The notes: a model not told the origin generated them from the sequence alone. A stretch of 64,000 nt of DNA from Bacteroides sp. (GCF_028690125.1 NZ_JAQVBV010000003.1:62001-126000); one strand, 5' to 3'; positions 46,878-57,516 are shown, counted from the stretch's first letter. A program made the numbers and translations.

Positions 46878-48572
46878 TTATTTAGCGATGCTCATGAAAT
46901 CTGCGTTAGTGAAGAATTTTACAAATTCCAAATCTGTAGCAGCTTTCTTAGCCAATGCAGGTTCTTTAGCAACAGCGCTCTTCAAGCTGCTGGTTACCAT
47001 AGAAGCATTGTTAGTTCTAGCGCCCAGAACTGCCATCAGGTAGTCTGTGTAAGCGTCCGGTCTTTCTACGTTAGCCAAAGTGTTTTTAGCTTTGTTGTAA
47101 TCTTTAGCTAAGATCTGAGCCAAAGCAGCACTGTTAGTCTTAGAATCACCGAAAGAGTTTACTGCTTTTTCGTATTGACCTTGAGCGATGTACAGGTTAC
47201 CCATAGATTCGCCAAGTTCTTTAGTACCGGCAGCTTTTCCAAAGTAAGCTTCAGCAGCACCCTTGTCACCCTTCATCAAAGTGATCAGACCTAAGTTCAT
47301 ATTAACTTCAGGAGAAGCATTTACACTAGCAGCTTTCTTGAAGAAAGTTTCAGCTTTGTTGATGTCACCTGCCTGATAAGCCAATTTACCAAGGTTGTTG
47401 AATGCACGGTAATCGCTTGGGAATTGTTTTGTAGCCTGAATATAGATAACTTCTTGTTGAGAAGGATCGTTAGTCAATGTAGCAGCATACAGCAATTCTT
47501 CAACATTCAGTTCAGAAGGTTTAGAAGAAGCCAATTTAGTGATTTCTTCGTCAGATTTGCCAATGATCTCATAGTTCAAAGTCAAACGAGAACGACGCAA
47601 TTGAGGCAAAATAGTGTTAGCCAATTCTTTGTATACAGCAGAGATGTTCTTGATTTCGCTTTCTCTTTGAGCAGGATCCTGATACATAGAGATTACACGA
47701 AGGATCAATTCTTTATCTTGGATGTTAGATTTAGAAACCAGTTCTTGGAATCCTTCCCAGTCCTGAGCTGTATATTTAGCATCCATAGGAACGTAAATTT
47801 TGTCTTTCTTCAAATCTTTGTTCAACAACTTAGTTGTGTTGCCTTCACGATTTTCAGCAAGAGTAGTATTCAAACTAACACCACCATCAGGAGAAGCATA
47901 AGCAGAAACTTCAATGTTGCTAATCTTCTTGTTTTCAGCACCGTTTACATTAGCAACTTCCTGATTGAATTCTTTAGCTTTTTTCAACTCGCTTGCACGG
48001 ATGTTAGCTTGTTGAATAAGGAACATGATGTTAGATTCATGTTTTTCTTTGATGATACGTTGGAAAGCGTCTTCGCCCAAAGCCGGGTTAGCGTTAGCCA
48101 AAGTATTGTTTACCAACTCAGAAGTAGAAATCACACCGTCGGCGATTTTTACAGCAGGAATAGTAACCACTTTCTTACCAATAGTAGCCTTGAATTCGAG
48201 ATACAGTTCTGACTTAGCCATTGCAGGAACATAGTCGAAAGAGGTTTTCATTGTGTAGCTACCGCCCATCTTGTAAGAGATAGCCTGAGCATTACCTTCC
48301 ACTTTTTCACCTTGGAATGTAGCAGGCTGGCCTTTAGCTTCGCCACCGTTCCATCTCAAAACCGGAGTAACTTCTACTACCGCTTTCTTGTTGAAATACT
48401 TTTCAGGGAATTTACCATTGATAGTAGCAGGAACTTTACCACCAATTACCTCCAGCACTTGCGGAGTTACAGTGAAGTAATCTGCTGACAATTCACCCAT
48501 TTTTTTGCTGCAAGAAGAGAATAATGCAACAACCATTGCCATGAGTAAAGGCAAGTACAACTTCTTAGTCAT
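46878..48572 (-). CDS. TPR-containing outer membrane lipoprotein
   Basis: Lipobox LFSSCSKKMG; C-terminal TPR-like repeats (AFNNLGKLAYQAGDINKAETFFKKAASVNASPEVNMNLGLITLMKGDKGAAEAYFGKAA). Confidence 0.82.
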   Translation of the reverse strand: MTKKLYLPLLMAMVVALFSSCSKKMGELSADYFTVTPQVLEVIGGKVPATINGKFPEKYFNKKAVVEVTPVLRWNGGEAKGQPATFQGEKVEGNAQAISYKMGGSYTMKTSFDYVPAMAKSELYLEFKATIGKKVVTIPAVKIADGVISTSELVNNTLANANPALGEDAFQRIIKEKHESNIMFLIQQANIRASELKKAKEFNQEVANVNGAENKKISNIEVSAYASPDGGVSLNTTLAENREGNTTKLLNKDLKKDKIYVPMDAKYTAQDWEGFQELVSKSNIQDKELILRVISMYQDPAQRESEIKNISAVYKELANTILPQLRRSRLTLNYEIIGKSDEEITKLASSKPSELNVEELLYAATLTNDPSQQEVIYIQATKQFPSDYRAFNNLGKLAYQAGDINKAETFFKKAASVNASPEVNMNLGLITLMKGDKGAAEAYFGKAAGTKELGESMGNLYIAQGQYEKAVNSFGDSKTNSAALAQILAKDYNKAKNTLANVERPDAYTDYLMAVLGARTNNASMVTSSLKSAVAKEPALAKKAATDLEFVKFFTNADFMSIAK

Positions 48573-48708
48573 TTTAGGTATAAAATTAAATGTTTGTAAT
48601 TGAAATTTCGTCTATTCAATCACTTTTCCTGCCTAAGGTAGAAAAAGTAGGGCAAAGATATTAATTCTTAATATAATTATATAGATAACCTCCTGATTTT
48701 ATCATAAT

Positions 48709-49668
48709 TTAATAAAAGCTTCCACCTTTTTCTTGCCGATACTTAATATTTCGGGGATGATGTTCAATTATCTCACTACGAAGCATATTGCGGTCGATGT
48801 GTGTATAGATTTCCGTGGTTGCTATGGACTCGTGCCCGAGCATACATTGAATGGCTCGTAAATTGGCACCGCCTTCCAGCAAATGAGTGGCAAAAGAGTG
48901 GCGGAAAGTATGCGGACTAATGTTTTTGGTAATGCCTGCTTCTTGTGATAATTCTTTTATCATGTGAAAAACCATAATTCTCGAAAGAGATTTGCCTCTA
49001 CGCTGGCTGACGAAGACAAAATCTTCGTAATCTTGCTTAACTTCTATTTGGTTGCGGTCTATAAAATAAAGTTTTATTTCGTTAATAGCCCGTGGAGAGA
49101 TGGGGACAAGGCGTTGCTTGCTGCCTTTTCCTTCTACCTTAATAAATCCTTCGTCAAAATAAAGGTCAGAAAGCTTGAGATTGACAAGCTCGGATACACG
49201 CAGACCACAACTGTATAAAGTTTCCAGAATAGCTCTATTTCGTTGTCCTTCTGTTTTGCTACGATCTACTGCGGAAATAATGGCATCAATTTCTTCGACA
49301 GTCAATACTTCGGGGATTTTGAAACCTATTTTAGGACCTTCCAGTAGCTCGCTGGGGTCAGCTTCCAGATAATCGGATAGAATCAGGAAGCGGAAAAAAG
49401 ATTTGATACCTGATAGAATACGTGCCTGAGAACGGGGATGAATACCGATATCGTGCAGTCCCGCGGTGAAACGTTGGAGGTCTGTCAGACATACGTCCAA
49501 CACCTCAATACCTTCAAGGGTAAGGAAGCTCATAAGTTTGTTCAAGTCGGTAAGATAAGCATCCAGCGTATTGGGTGATAAAGACTTTTCCAGCTTCAGA
49601 TATTGCCGGTACTTTCTGATTATCAGCGCTTGTCGCTCCTTCTTTTGTATTTTTTCGTTGATTTCCAT
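48709..49668 (-). CDS. xerD: Site-specific tyrosine recombinase, XerD-like
   Basis: SPNTLDAYLTDLNKL, LYSCGLRVSELVNLKLSDL, HTFRHSFATHLLEGGANLRAIQCMLGHESIATTEIYTHID. Confidence 0.93.
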   Translation of the reverse strand: MEINEKIQKKERQALIIRKYRQYLKLEKSLSPNTLDAYLTDLNKLMSFLTLEGIEVLDVCLTDLQRFTAGLHDIGIHPRSQARILSGIKSFFRFLILSDYLEADPSELLEGPKIGFKIPEVLTVEEIDAIISAVDRSKTEGQRNRAILETLYSCGLRVSELVNLKLSDLYFDEGFIKVEGKGSKQRLVPISPRAINEIKLYFIDRNQIEVKQDYEDFVFVSQRRGKSLSRIMVFHMIKELSQEAGITKNISPHTFRHSFATHLLEGGANLRAIQCMLGHESIATTEIYTHIDRNMLRSEIIEHHPRNIKYRQEKGGSFY

Positions 49669-49751
49669 TTCTTTTTTCTACCTTTGCTCCGCGAAGATAG
49701 ACTGCAACTCAGCAGAATACAAAAAAATTTGCTACTGCATTCGGTTTGCAT

Positions 49752-49759
49752 TATCTTTG
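49752..49759 (+). promoter_or_regulatory. Bacteroides -7 box for the aroQ-pyk operon
   Basis: TATCTTTG, 53 bp before the ATG at 49812. Confidence 0.6.
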
Positions 49760-49811
49760 CACCTTGAAATATTGTTCTTTGGATGCAAAGGTATTAAAAA
49801 AATAGGATTAC

Positions 49812-50237
49812 GTGATGAGGATACAAATTATTAACGGCCCGAATATTAATCTGCTGGGTAAGCGTGAACCTTCCATATACGGAAGTGTTACATTTGAGGA
49901 ATATCTAAATGAACTTCGTAAAAGATATGCTGACGCGGAGATCGACTATTTTCAATCGAACATCGAAGGAGAGATGATTGACTGCATTCAGCAAGTCGGA
50001 TTTGATGTTGATGGGATTATCCTGAACGCAGGTGCATATACGCATACTTCTATTGCTTTGCAAGATGCCATTCGTTCTGTGACTTCTCCTGTGATAGAGG
50101 TGCATATTTCTAATGTGCATAGTCGTGAATCCTTCCGGCATGTGTCTATGATTGCCTGTGCCTGTAAAGGAGTGATTTGTGGTTTCGGGTTGAACTCTTA
50201 TCGTTTAGCTTTGGAAGCTTTGTTGGAGAATAAATAA
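49812..50237 (+). CDS. aroQ: Type II 3-dehydroquinate dehydratase
   Basis: IQIINGPNINLLGKREPSIYG, NAGAYTHTSIALQDAI, EVHISNVHSRESFRHVS. Confidence 0.97.
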   Translation: MMRIQIINGPNINLLGKREPSIYGSVTFEEYLNELRKRYADAEIDYFQSNIEGEMIDCIQQVGFDVDGIILNAGAYTHTSIALQDAIRSVTSPVIEVHISNVHSRESFRHVSMIACACKGVICGFGLNSYRLALEALLENK

Positions 50238-50267
50238 GATAATAATATATAACTAGGTAAAAAGATT

Positions 50268-51725
50268 ATGTTACTGAAACAGACTAAAATTGTTGCTTCT
50301 ATTTCGGACAGGCGTTGTGATGTGGATTTTATTAAACAATTGTTCGATGGCGGTATGAATGTGGTGCGTATGAATACGGCTCATGCCAGTCGTGAAGGAT
50401 TTGAAGCTTTAATTGCAAACGTGCGGGCTGTATCTAAACGTATTGCGATTTTGATGGATACAAAAGGTCCGGAAGTGCGTACTACTGCCAACGCTGAACC
50501 GATTCTATATAAAATAGGCGAGAAAGTTAAAATTGTAGGTAATCCCGATTTAGAGACTACCCGTGGATGCATTGCCGTTTCATATCCGAATTTTGTGTAT
50601 GACCTGAATATAGGCGGTACTATTCTGATTGATGACGGTGATCTGGAATTGGAAGTTATTGATAAAACAACCGATTATTTGCTTTGTGAAGTGAAGAATG
50701 AGGCTACTTTAGGAAGTCGTAAAAGCGTGAATGTACCGGGTGTTCGTATCAATCTTCCTTCATTGACAGAAAAAGACCGAAACAATATTTTGTATGCTAT
50801 CGAAAAAGATATTGACTTTATAGCTCACTCTTTTGTACGCAACCGTCAGGATGTACTTGATATTCGTGCAATATTGGATGCTCATAACAGTGACATCAAG
50901 ATTATTGCGAAGATTGAAAATCAGGAAGGTGTTGATAATATCGATGAGATTCTAGAAGTGGCTGACGGCGTGATGGTTGCCCGTGGTGACTTAGGTATTG
51001 AAGTTCCGCAGGAACGCATTCCGGGTATTCAGCGTGTGTTAATCCGTAAGTGTATTCTTGCGAAGAAACCTGTAATCGTTGCTACTCAAATGCTTCATAC
51101 AATGATTAATAATCCTCGTCCGACTCGTGCTGAAGTGACTGACATTGCCAATGCTATTTATTATCGTACAGACGCTTTGATGCTAAGCGGTGAAACGGCT
51201 TACGGTAAATATCCTGTGGAGGCGGTGAAGACTATGGCTAAAATAGCTGCTCAGGCTGAAAAAGATAAACTGGAAGAAAACGACATACGTATTCCATTGG
51301 ACGAAAATAGCAATGATGTTACTGCATTCCTTGCTAAACAGGCTGTGAAGGCTACTTCTAAGTTGAAGATCCGGGCTATCATTACAGATAGTTATAGCGG
51401 ACGTACAGCTCGTAACCTGGCTGCTTTCCGTGGTAAATATCCTGTGTTAGCTATCTGCTATAAAGAAAAGACAATGCGTCATTTGGCTCTTTCTTATGGT
51501 GTGGAGGCTATTTATATGCCGGAGCTTGCCAACGGGCAGGAATATTATTTTGCTGCTTTACGCCGTCTATTGAAAGAGGGGCGTTTGTGTCCGACGGATA
51601 TGGTGGGTTATCTGAGTAGTGGAAAAGAAGGCACACAGACATCTTTCCTTGAGATCAATGTAGTAGAAGATGCATTGAAGCATGCTCAAGATACTGTGTT
51701 ACCTAATAATAACCGTTATCTGTAA
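50268..51725 (+). CDS. pyk: Pyruvate kinase
   Basis: MNTAHASREGF, MDTKGPEVRT, KIENQEGVDNIDEILEVADGVMVARGDLGIEVP, ATQMLHTMINNPRPTRAEVTDIANAIYYRTDALMLSGETAYGKYP. Confidence 0.98.
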   Translation: MLLKQTKIVASISDRRCDVDFIKQLFDGGMNVVRMNTAHASREGFEALIANVRAVSKRIAILMDTKGPEVRTTANAEPILYKIGEKVKIVGNPDLETTRGCIAVSYPNFVYDLNIGGTILIDDGDLELEVIDKTTDYLLCEVKNEATLGSRKSVNVPGVRINLPSLTEKDRNNILYAIEKDIDFIAHSFVRNRQDVLDIRAILDAHNSDIKIIAKIENQEGVDNIDEILEVADGVMVARGDLGIEVPQERIPGIQRVLIRKCILAKKPVIVATQMLHTMINNPRPTRAEVTDIANAIYYRTDALMLSGETAYGKYPVEAVKTMAKIAAQAEKDKLEENDIRIPLDENSNDVTAFLAKQAVKATSKLKIRAIITDSYSGRTARNLAAFRGKYPVLAICYKEKTMRHLALSYGVEAIYMPELANGQEYYFAALRRLLKEGRLCPTDMVGYLSSGKEGTQTSFLEINVVEDALKHAQDTVLPNNNRYL

Positions 51726-51737
51726 AGAATAGTTTTT

Positions 51738-52376
51738 ATGCAGGAGACTGAATCTATTGACGAATATATTTTGCAGCATATCGACGGGGAGAGCGATTAT
51801 CTGAAAGCACTTTATCGAGATACGCATGTGAAACTACTTCGTCCCCGTATGGCTTCCGGGCACTTGCAGGGGAGGATGTTGAAGATGTTTGTGGAAATGA
51901 TTCGTCCTCGGCAGATTTTGGAGATCGGAACGTATAGCGGGTATTCTGCTCTTTGCCTGGCAGAAGGTTTGCATGAGGGTGGAATGTTGCATACGTTTGA
52001 GATTAATGATGAGCAAGAAGACTTTACCCGTCCGTGGCTGGAGAATTCTCCGTTTGCAGATAAAATCCGGTTTTATATAGGTGATGCTTTGGAGTTTGTT
52101 CCCAGTTTGGGCATTACGTTTGATTTGGCTTTTATCGATGGAGATAAGCGCAAATATATTGAATATTATGAGATGACGTTGGAGTATCTTTCAGAGGGCG
52201 GGTATATCATTGCCGATAACACTTTGTGGGACGGTCATGTACTTGAACAACCCCGGAACACCGATGCGCAGACCATTGGTATCAAAGCATTCAATGATTT
52301 GGTTGCCGCAGACGGAAGAGTGGAGAAAGTGATATTGCCTTTGCGTGACGGATTGACAATTATAAGAAAAAAGTAA
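51738..52376 (+). CDS. SAM-dependent O-methyltransferase
   Basis: ILEIGTYSGYSALCLAEGL, FDLAFIDGDKRKYIEYYEMTLEYLSEGGYIIADNTLWDGHV. Confidence 0.92.
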   Translation: MQETESIDEYILQHIDGESDYLKALYRDTHVKLLRPRMASGHLQGRMLKMFVEMIRPRQILEIGTYSGYSALCLAEGLHEGGMLHTFEINDEQEDFTRPWLENSPFADKIRFYIGDALEFVPSLGITFDLAFIDGDKRKYIEYYEMTLEYLSEGGYIIADNTLWDGHVLEQPRNTDAQTIGIKAFNDLVAADGRVEKVILPLRDGLTIIRKK

Positions 52377-52392
52377 AAAAGAAGTAGATTTT

Positions 52393-52725
52393 ATGGAAAC
52401 GACCAGACAGAATAAGATTTCTCGCCTGTTACAGAAAGAACTAAGCGAGATATTCCTGCTGCAAACCAAAGCGATGCATGGAACATTAGTATCGGTCAGT
52501 GCTGTACGTATCAGTCCTGATATGAGTATCGCACGTGTTTACCTCAGTATATTTCCCTCTGAGAAGGCAGAAGACATGGTAAAGAACATCAATGAGAATA
52601 TGAGGTCCATTCGTTACGAACTTGGAACGCGGGTGCGTCACCAGTTACGTATTATCCCCGAACTGAAATTTTTTGTGGATGATTCTCTGGATTACATCGA
52701 AAAGATTGATTCACTGCTAAAGTGA
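52393..52725 (+). CDS. rbfA: Ribosome-binding factor A
   Basis: About 110 aa; RISRLLQKELSEIF, VRISPDMSIARVYLSIFP, RHQLRIIPELKFFVDDSLDYIEKIDSLL. Confidence 0.92.
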   Translation: METTRQNKISRLLQKELSEIFLLQTKAMHGTLVSVSAVRISPDMSIARVYLSIFPSEKAEDMVKNINENMRSIRYELGTRVRHQLRIIPELKFFVDDSLDYIEKIDSLLK

Positions 52726-53948
52726 ATTTCCCTTTCTATATAGCCAAGCGTTATCTTTTCTCTAAAAAGAAACATAATGCTATCAATGTTATTTCCGGCA
52801 TTTCTGTGTGCGGAGTAGCCCTTGCTACGCTGGCTATGGTCTGCACTCTTTCTGTTTTCAATGGATTTCAGGATATGGTGGCAAGCCTTTTCACTGCATT
52901 CGATCCGGAATTGAAAATTACTGTTCGTGAAGGCAAGGTATTCGATGGACAGGATGAAAGGATTCGTGCAGTATTTGCATTGCCCGAGGTAGATATCTTT
53001 ACCGAAACACTTGAAGAGAATGCGATGGTACAGTATAAAGACCGTCAGGCTATGGTGGTGTTGAAAGGAGTGGAAGATAATTTTGATCGGTTAACTGAAA
53101 TAGACAGTATTCTTTACGGAGCTGGAGATTTTCTACTCCATGATTCTATTGTGAATTATGGGATCATGGGAGTCGAACTGGTGGCAACGTTGGGCACTGG
53201 ATTGCAGTTTGTAGACCCCTTGCAGGTTTACCTTCCCAAACGGAATGTCAAAGTGAATATGGCAAATCCCGGATCTTCTTTCAATCATGATTATCTTTAT
53301 TCTCCAGGTGTTGTTTTTTCTGTCAATCAGCAGCAATACGATGCTAAATATATTCTAACTTCTCTTGATTTTCTTCGTCATCTGTTGGATTATACAACAG
53401 AAGTCTCGGCTATTGAATTGAAATTGAAACCAAATGCGAATCTTTCTTCTGTGCAGGATAAGATAGAGAAAATGTTGGGTAACGGATTTGTGGTACAAAA
53501 CCGTTATCAGCAACAAAAGGATGTATTCCGTATTATGGAAATTGAAAAATTAGTGTCTTATCTTATGCTTACTTTTATCTTGATGATTACTTGTTTCAAT
53601 GTGATTGGCTCACTTTCTATGTTGATTTTGGATAAGAAAGAAGATGTTGCTACGTTACGTAGTCTTGGAGCAAATGATAAGTTGATTTCCCGGATATTCT
53701 TACTTGAAGGACGGCTTATCTCTCTCTTCGGTGCAATTTCCGGTATTATTCTGGGATTGATTTTGTGCTTCATTCAAGAGAAGTTTGGGGTCATTACCCT
53801 TGGAGGCGGCAACGGTACTTTTGTGGTTGATGCTTATCCTGTAAGTGTACACGCATGGGATATTGTGTTGATTTTCATAACTGTATTAGCTGTGGGATTT
53901 CTTTCTGTATGGTATCCGGTCCGTTATCTGAGTAAGCGGATTTTATAA
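52722..53948 (+). CDS. LolC/E-like ABC transporter permease
   Basis: FYIAKRYLFSKKKHNAINVISGISVCGVALATLAMVCTLSVFNGFQ; DVATLRSLGANDKLISRIFLLEGRLISLFGAISG. Confidence 0.9.
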   Translation: MNFPFYIAKRYLFSKKKHNAINVISGISVCGVALATLAMVCTLSVFNGFQDMVASLFTAFDPELKITVREGKVFDGQDERIRAVFALPEVDIFTETLEENAMVQYKDRQAMVVLKGVEDNFDRLTEIDSILYGAGDFLLHDSIVNYGIMGVELVATLGTGLQFVDPLQVYLPKRNVKVNMANPGSSFNHDYLYSPGVVFSVNQQQYDAKYILTSLDFLRHLLDYTTEVSAIELKLKPNANLSSVQDKIEKMLGNGFVVQNRYQQQKDVFRIMEIEKLVSYLMLTFILMITCFNVIGSLSMLILDKKEDVATLRSLGANDKLISRIFLLEGRLISLFGAISGIILGLILCFIQEKFGVITLGGGNGTFVVDAYPVSVHAWDIVLIFITVLAVGFLSVWYPVRYLSKRIL

Positions 53949-54141
53949 TATTTCTTTTATCTGAATCTGATATAGTTATTTTGTAGTCTCAAATGATTGG
54001 GATATCCACATAAAAATATTACCAATCGGATAAGGGACGGTTGTATACTATGATGATTATTTATTCACTATAATATCCTTTTCTTTTTCGTTGAATGGCA
54101 ATATATCCCTATGCCAAGTAGCTAATCCACAATATTTAAAA

Positions 54142-54188
54142 ATAAAAAAGCGTAAGAAGAGTTTTATCCTCTACCTACGCTTTTTTAT
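54142..54188. terminator. Bidirectional terminator between convergent permease and kor genes
   Basis: Perfect 13 bp arms ATAAAAAAGCGTA (54142-54154) and TACGCTTTTTTAT (54176-54188). Confidence 0.85.
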
Positions 54189-54213
54189 ATGATCTATAAA
54201 AGTGGAATGTGGA

Positions 54214-55224
54214 TTACTTCACTTCCCAAGTATCATTTGTCATTAACAGCTCTTGGAAATTGTGGTATTTCTTTTTGCCTTTGATTTCTTCGATCTGTTC
54301 TACTATTGCATCATTATAAGTTGGAGCTTCTACTTCGCGGATCACACCCAATGCGATTGGGAAATCCGGACCTTCCATCAACGCAAGTTTTAATTGTAGT
54401 GTATTGTCTTGGCAATGAGCGTCGTGTACTAAAATATCTTTTTTAGTAACACCGTTCTCTCCAAGTTTTACCACTTTCAATCCGAAACCTTCCTGCATTA
54501 ATCCGAACTCTTTGTTTTCACCAAATAACATCGGTTTGCCATGTTCCAAGTAAATAGCATTTTTGGCACGTCCTTCTTTCGTTGCTACGGAAGCATGTGT
54601 GCCATCGTTGAAAATAACACAGTTCTGAAGAACTTCTACAACAGAAGCACCTTTGTGATTAGCGGCTGCCTTTAATACTTCCACTGAAGCAGCACCATCC
54701 ACTGCAATGCAACGGGCAAAAAAATGACCGCGTGCGCCAAAGGCCAACTCTGCCGGATGAAATGGATCTTCTACAGTTCCATAAGGAGATGATTTTGTAA
54801 CTAATCCACGTTCGGACGTCGGAGAATATTGTCCCTTTGTCAAACCGTAAATGCGATTGTTCAATAGGATCATATTTAGATCAATATTACGGCGTAATGC
54901 GTGGATAAAGTGGTTGCCACCAATGGCCAGACCGTCACCGTCACCTGAGATTTGCCAGATAGTCAAATCCGGATTGGTCACTTTTGCACCTGTTGCAACA
55001 GCTGCGGCACGTCCGTGAATGGTATGGAACCCATAAGTATTCACGTAGTATGGCAGACGGGATGAGCAACCGATACCCGAAATTACGGCAATATTGTGTG
55101 GAGCTACTCCCAATTCAGCCATAGCCTTATGCAGTGAATTCAGGAAAGCATGATCACCACATCCCGGACACCAACGAGGCTGACCTGATTTATAATCTTG
55201 CATGGTATATACTGTATCGCTCAT
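54214..55224 (-). CDS. korB: 2-oxoglutarate:ferredoxin oxidoreductase, beta subunit
   Basis: RWCPGCGDHAFLNSLHKAMAELG, ISGIGCSSRLPYY, TIHGRAAAVATGAK, GDGDGLAIGGNHFIHALRRN. Confidence 0.95.
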   Translation of the reverse strand: MSDTVYTMQDYKSGQPRWCPGCGDHAFLNSLHKAMAELGVAPHNIAVISGIGCSSRLPYYVNTYGFHTIHGRAAAVATGAKVTNPDLTIWQISGDGDGLAIGGNHFIHALRRNIDLNMILLNNRIYGLTKGQYSPTSERGLVTKSSPYGTVEDPFHPAELAFGARGHFFARCIAVDGAASVEVLKAAANHKGASVVEVLQNCVIFNDGTHASVATKEGRAKNAIYLEHGKPMLFGENKEFGLMQEGFGLKVVKLGENGVTKKDILVHDAHCQDNTLQLKLALMEGPDFPIALGVIREVEAPTYNDAIVEQIEEIKGKKKYHNFQELLMTNDTWEVK

Positions 55225-55227
55225 CTC

Positions 55228-57078
55228 TTATTCCTCCAATAATTTAGTGAATGCATCTATCAATTCTCTCGTAACGAAAGGCTGTCCTTTCACTTGGTTG
55301 AACTGGCTGATGTTCAGTCCGGGTATCTTCATACGCAGGTAACCGGCAAACTGTCCCAAGTTCTGTTCTGCCACGATAATTTTCTTGTATTTACGCAGTA
55401 CATCGGCTGTATTCTTTGGCAGCGGATTAATGTATTGGAAGTGAGCAAGAGCCACTTTCTTTCCATGATCGCGCATAAAGTCCATAGCCAGACGTAGATG
55501 CCCGTAAGTACCTCCCCAGCCAACAATTAGCAAATCAGCATCTTTATCACCCAATACTTCCAGTTCTGGGATAGAATCTGCGATCTTATCTACTTTTGCT
55601 TGGCGAAGGTGAACCATTTTGTCATGGTTTTCCGGTTCAGTGGAGATAACACCTGTTTCATTGCTCTTTTCAAGGCCACCGATACGGTGCATGAAACCTT
55701 CTGTACCTGGAATAGCCCAATAGCGTACTCCTGTTTTTTCATTACGTTGGTATGGAGTCCATTTGCCCGCCATATCCGGTGTAACGTATGGAGGATTAAT
55801 TGCCGGGTATTCTTCTAAATCAGGAAGTTTCCAAGCAGCGGAACCGTTAGCAATAAAGGCATCAGTCAGCAATACCACTGGAGTCATATGTTCCAATGCT
55901 ATTTTAGCAGCCATATATGCAGAGTCGAAACAATTAGTTGGTGAAGTTGCAGCAATGACGGGCATCGGGCTTTCTCCGTTGCGTCCGTAAAGTGCTTGCA
56001 ATAGGTCGGTTTGTTCCGATTTAGTAGGCAAACCGGTAGAAGGACCGCCACGTTGTACATTGACAATAACCAATGGAAGTTCTCCGATTACAGCAAGGTT
56101 CATCGCCTCACTTTTCAGGCACACGCCCGGACCGGAAGTTGTTGTTACTGCGAGTGCGCCAGCAAACGCAGCACCTACAGCCGAAGCACAACCTGCGATT
56201 TCGTCTTCACATTGTACAGTTTTTACTCCCAGTGATTTATGTTTGGATAATTCGTGTAGAATATCAGTTGCCGGAGTGATGGGATAGGAACCCAGATAAA
56301 GTTCCAGACCAGCCTTCTCCGCAGCAGCAATCAGTCCGTAAGAAGTAGCTTTATTCCCATTAATATCTGTATAAAGCCCTTTTGCTCTTGAAGCCTTGCT
56401 CTCAATTTTATAAGTAGAAGTAGAAGCATGTGTATTAGCTCCGTAGTTGTAACCATCGTTCAAAACCTTAATATTAGCTTCCGCAATCTCAGGTTTCTTG
56501 GCAAATTTCTCACGCAACATATTTTCTGCTGCTGACAAGTTACGGTTGAACAGCCAGCAAACCAATCCGAGTGCGAACATATTCTTACAACGGAGAATTG
56601 TTTTATTGTCCAGCCCGGAGTCTTTGAGGCTCTCTTTACACATAGAAGAAATAGGAACTTCCAGAACTTCTTGTTTGATGCCTAATTCTTCAAAAGGATT
56701 GTTGGTTGTGAATTTAGCTTTTTCCAGATCTTTGGCTTCGAACGAGTCGGAGTCGGTAATGATCAGTCCTTGCGGTTTACAGAATTTGATTTGTGTTTTC
56801 AGTGCCGACGGGTTCATTGCTACCAATACGTGGCAACGGTCTCCTGGAGTATAAACTTGTCCGGCACCTACATGGATTTGGAAACCGGAAACACCGGTCA
56901 GCGAACCTTGCGGGGCGCGGATGTCTGCCGGATAGTCAGGAAATGTACAGATGTCATTACCAACTGTTGCCGACACGTTCGAGAAGATGTTGCCGGCCAG
57001 CTGCATACCGTCGCCGGAGTCGCCGGAGAAACGTACTACTACTTCCTCCAATTCTTTAACCATCATTTCGTCTGCCAT
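55228..57078 (-). CDS. korA: 2-oxoglutarate:ferredoxin oxidoreductase, alpha subunit (gamma-alpha fusion)
   Basis: VVRFSGDSGDGMQLAGNIFS, LYLGSYPITPATDILHELSKHK, TTTSGPGVCLKSEAMNLAVIGELPLVIVNVQRGGPSTGLPTKSEQTDL. Confidence 0.95.
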   Translation of the reverse strand: MADEMMVKELEEVVVRFSGDSGDGMQLAGNIFSNVSATVGNDICTFPDYPADIRAPQGSLTGVSGFQIHVGAGQVYTPGDRCHVLVAMNPSALKTQIKFCKPQGLIITDSDSFEAKDLEKAKFTTNNPFEELGIKQEVLEVPISSMCKESLKDSGLDNKTILRCKNMFALGLVCWLFNRNLSAAENMLREKFAKKPEIAEANIKVLNDGYNYGANTHASTSTYKIESKASRAKGLYTDINGNKATSYGLIAAAEKAGLELYLGSYPITPATDILHELSKHKSLGVKTVQCEDEIAGCASAVGAAFAGALAVTTTSGPGVCLKSEAMNLAVIGELPLVIVNVQRGGPSTGLPTKSEQTDLLQALYGRNGESPMPVIAATSPTNCFDSAYMAAKIALEHMTPVVLLTDAFIANGSAAWKLPDLEEYPAINPPYVTPDMAGKWTPYQRNEKTGVRYWAIPGTEGFMHRIGGLEKSNETGVISTEPENHDKMVHLRQAKVDKIADSIPELEVLGDKDADLLIVGWGGTYGHLRLAMDFMRDHGKKVALAHFQYINPLPKNTADVLRKYKKIIVAEQNLGQFAGYLRMKIPGLNISQFNQVKGQPFVTRELIDAFTKLLEE

Positions 57079-57257
57079 AACTTTAATTACTATATTTTAT
57101 TTAAAAATTGATTTTGCTTTCAATTTGTGAGTACAAAGGTCGGAAAGTTAATCGAATTATCAAAATAAATCGAGCTTTATTGTCCAATTGATGCAAAAGA
57201 TTTGAAATAACTGAAAGGAACCTGTATTTTTATTCTTGTAAAATCAACAGAAACCGT

Positions 57258-57265
57258 TATCTTTG
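57258..57265 (+). promoter_or_regulatory. Bacteroides -7 box of the tRNA-Arg gene
   Basis: TATCTTTG, 16 bp before tRNA position 1; TTG about 19 bp further upstream. Confidence 0.7.
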
Positions 57266-57281
57266 TAACCAAAATAGAAAC

Positions 57282-57356
57282 GGCCTTGTAGTTCAACGGA
57301 TAGAATAGAAGTTTCCTAAACTTTAGATAGGGGTTCGATTCCCCTCGAGGCTACCA
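57282..57356 (+). tRNA. tRNA-Arg (anticodon CCT), CCA encoded
   Basis: Cloverleaf read by eye: acceptor GGCCTTG/CGAGGCT, anticodon stem GAAGT/ACTTT with loop TTCCTAA (anticodon CCT), T-arm AGGGG-TTCGATT-CCCCT, discriminator A then CCA. Confidence 0.9.
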
Positions 57357-57473
57357 GAAGGAAATTTATAGGTGCTAGTATTGTTACTTTCATACTGTAT
57401 TTAGTTTTAAGTTTTACAAAGTGCTTCTCTATAAATATGAACGTCCAATAGCTTCTATTTGTTTGATTAATCA

Positions 57474-57516
57474 ATAGAAAAAGCCTCTCCCGACTCTCGG
57501 AAGAGGCTTTTTCTAT
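57474..57516. terminator. Strong bidirectional terminator between tRNA-Arg and secDF
   Basis: Perfect 15 bp arms ATAGAAAAAGCCTCT (57474-57488) and AGAGGCTTTTTCTAT (57502-57516). Confidence 0.9.

Noticed and set aside
47424-48212. 262-aa + strand ORF
   Set aside because: Fully antisense to the well-supported TPR lipoprotein gene (46878-48572); composition is typical of a shadow ORF.
48709-49668. Tyrosine recombinase as phase-variation invertase or mobile-element integrase
   Set aside because: It looks like housekeeping XerD beside aroQ-pyk-rbfA, with no flanking attachment sites or invertible repeats seen.
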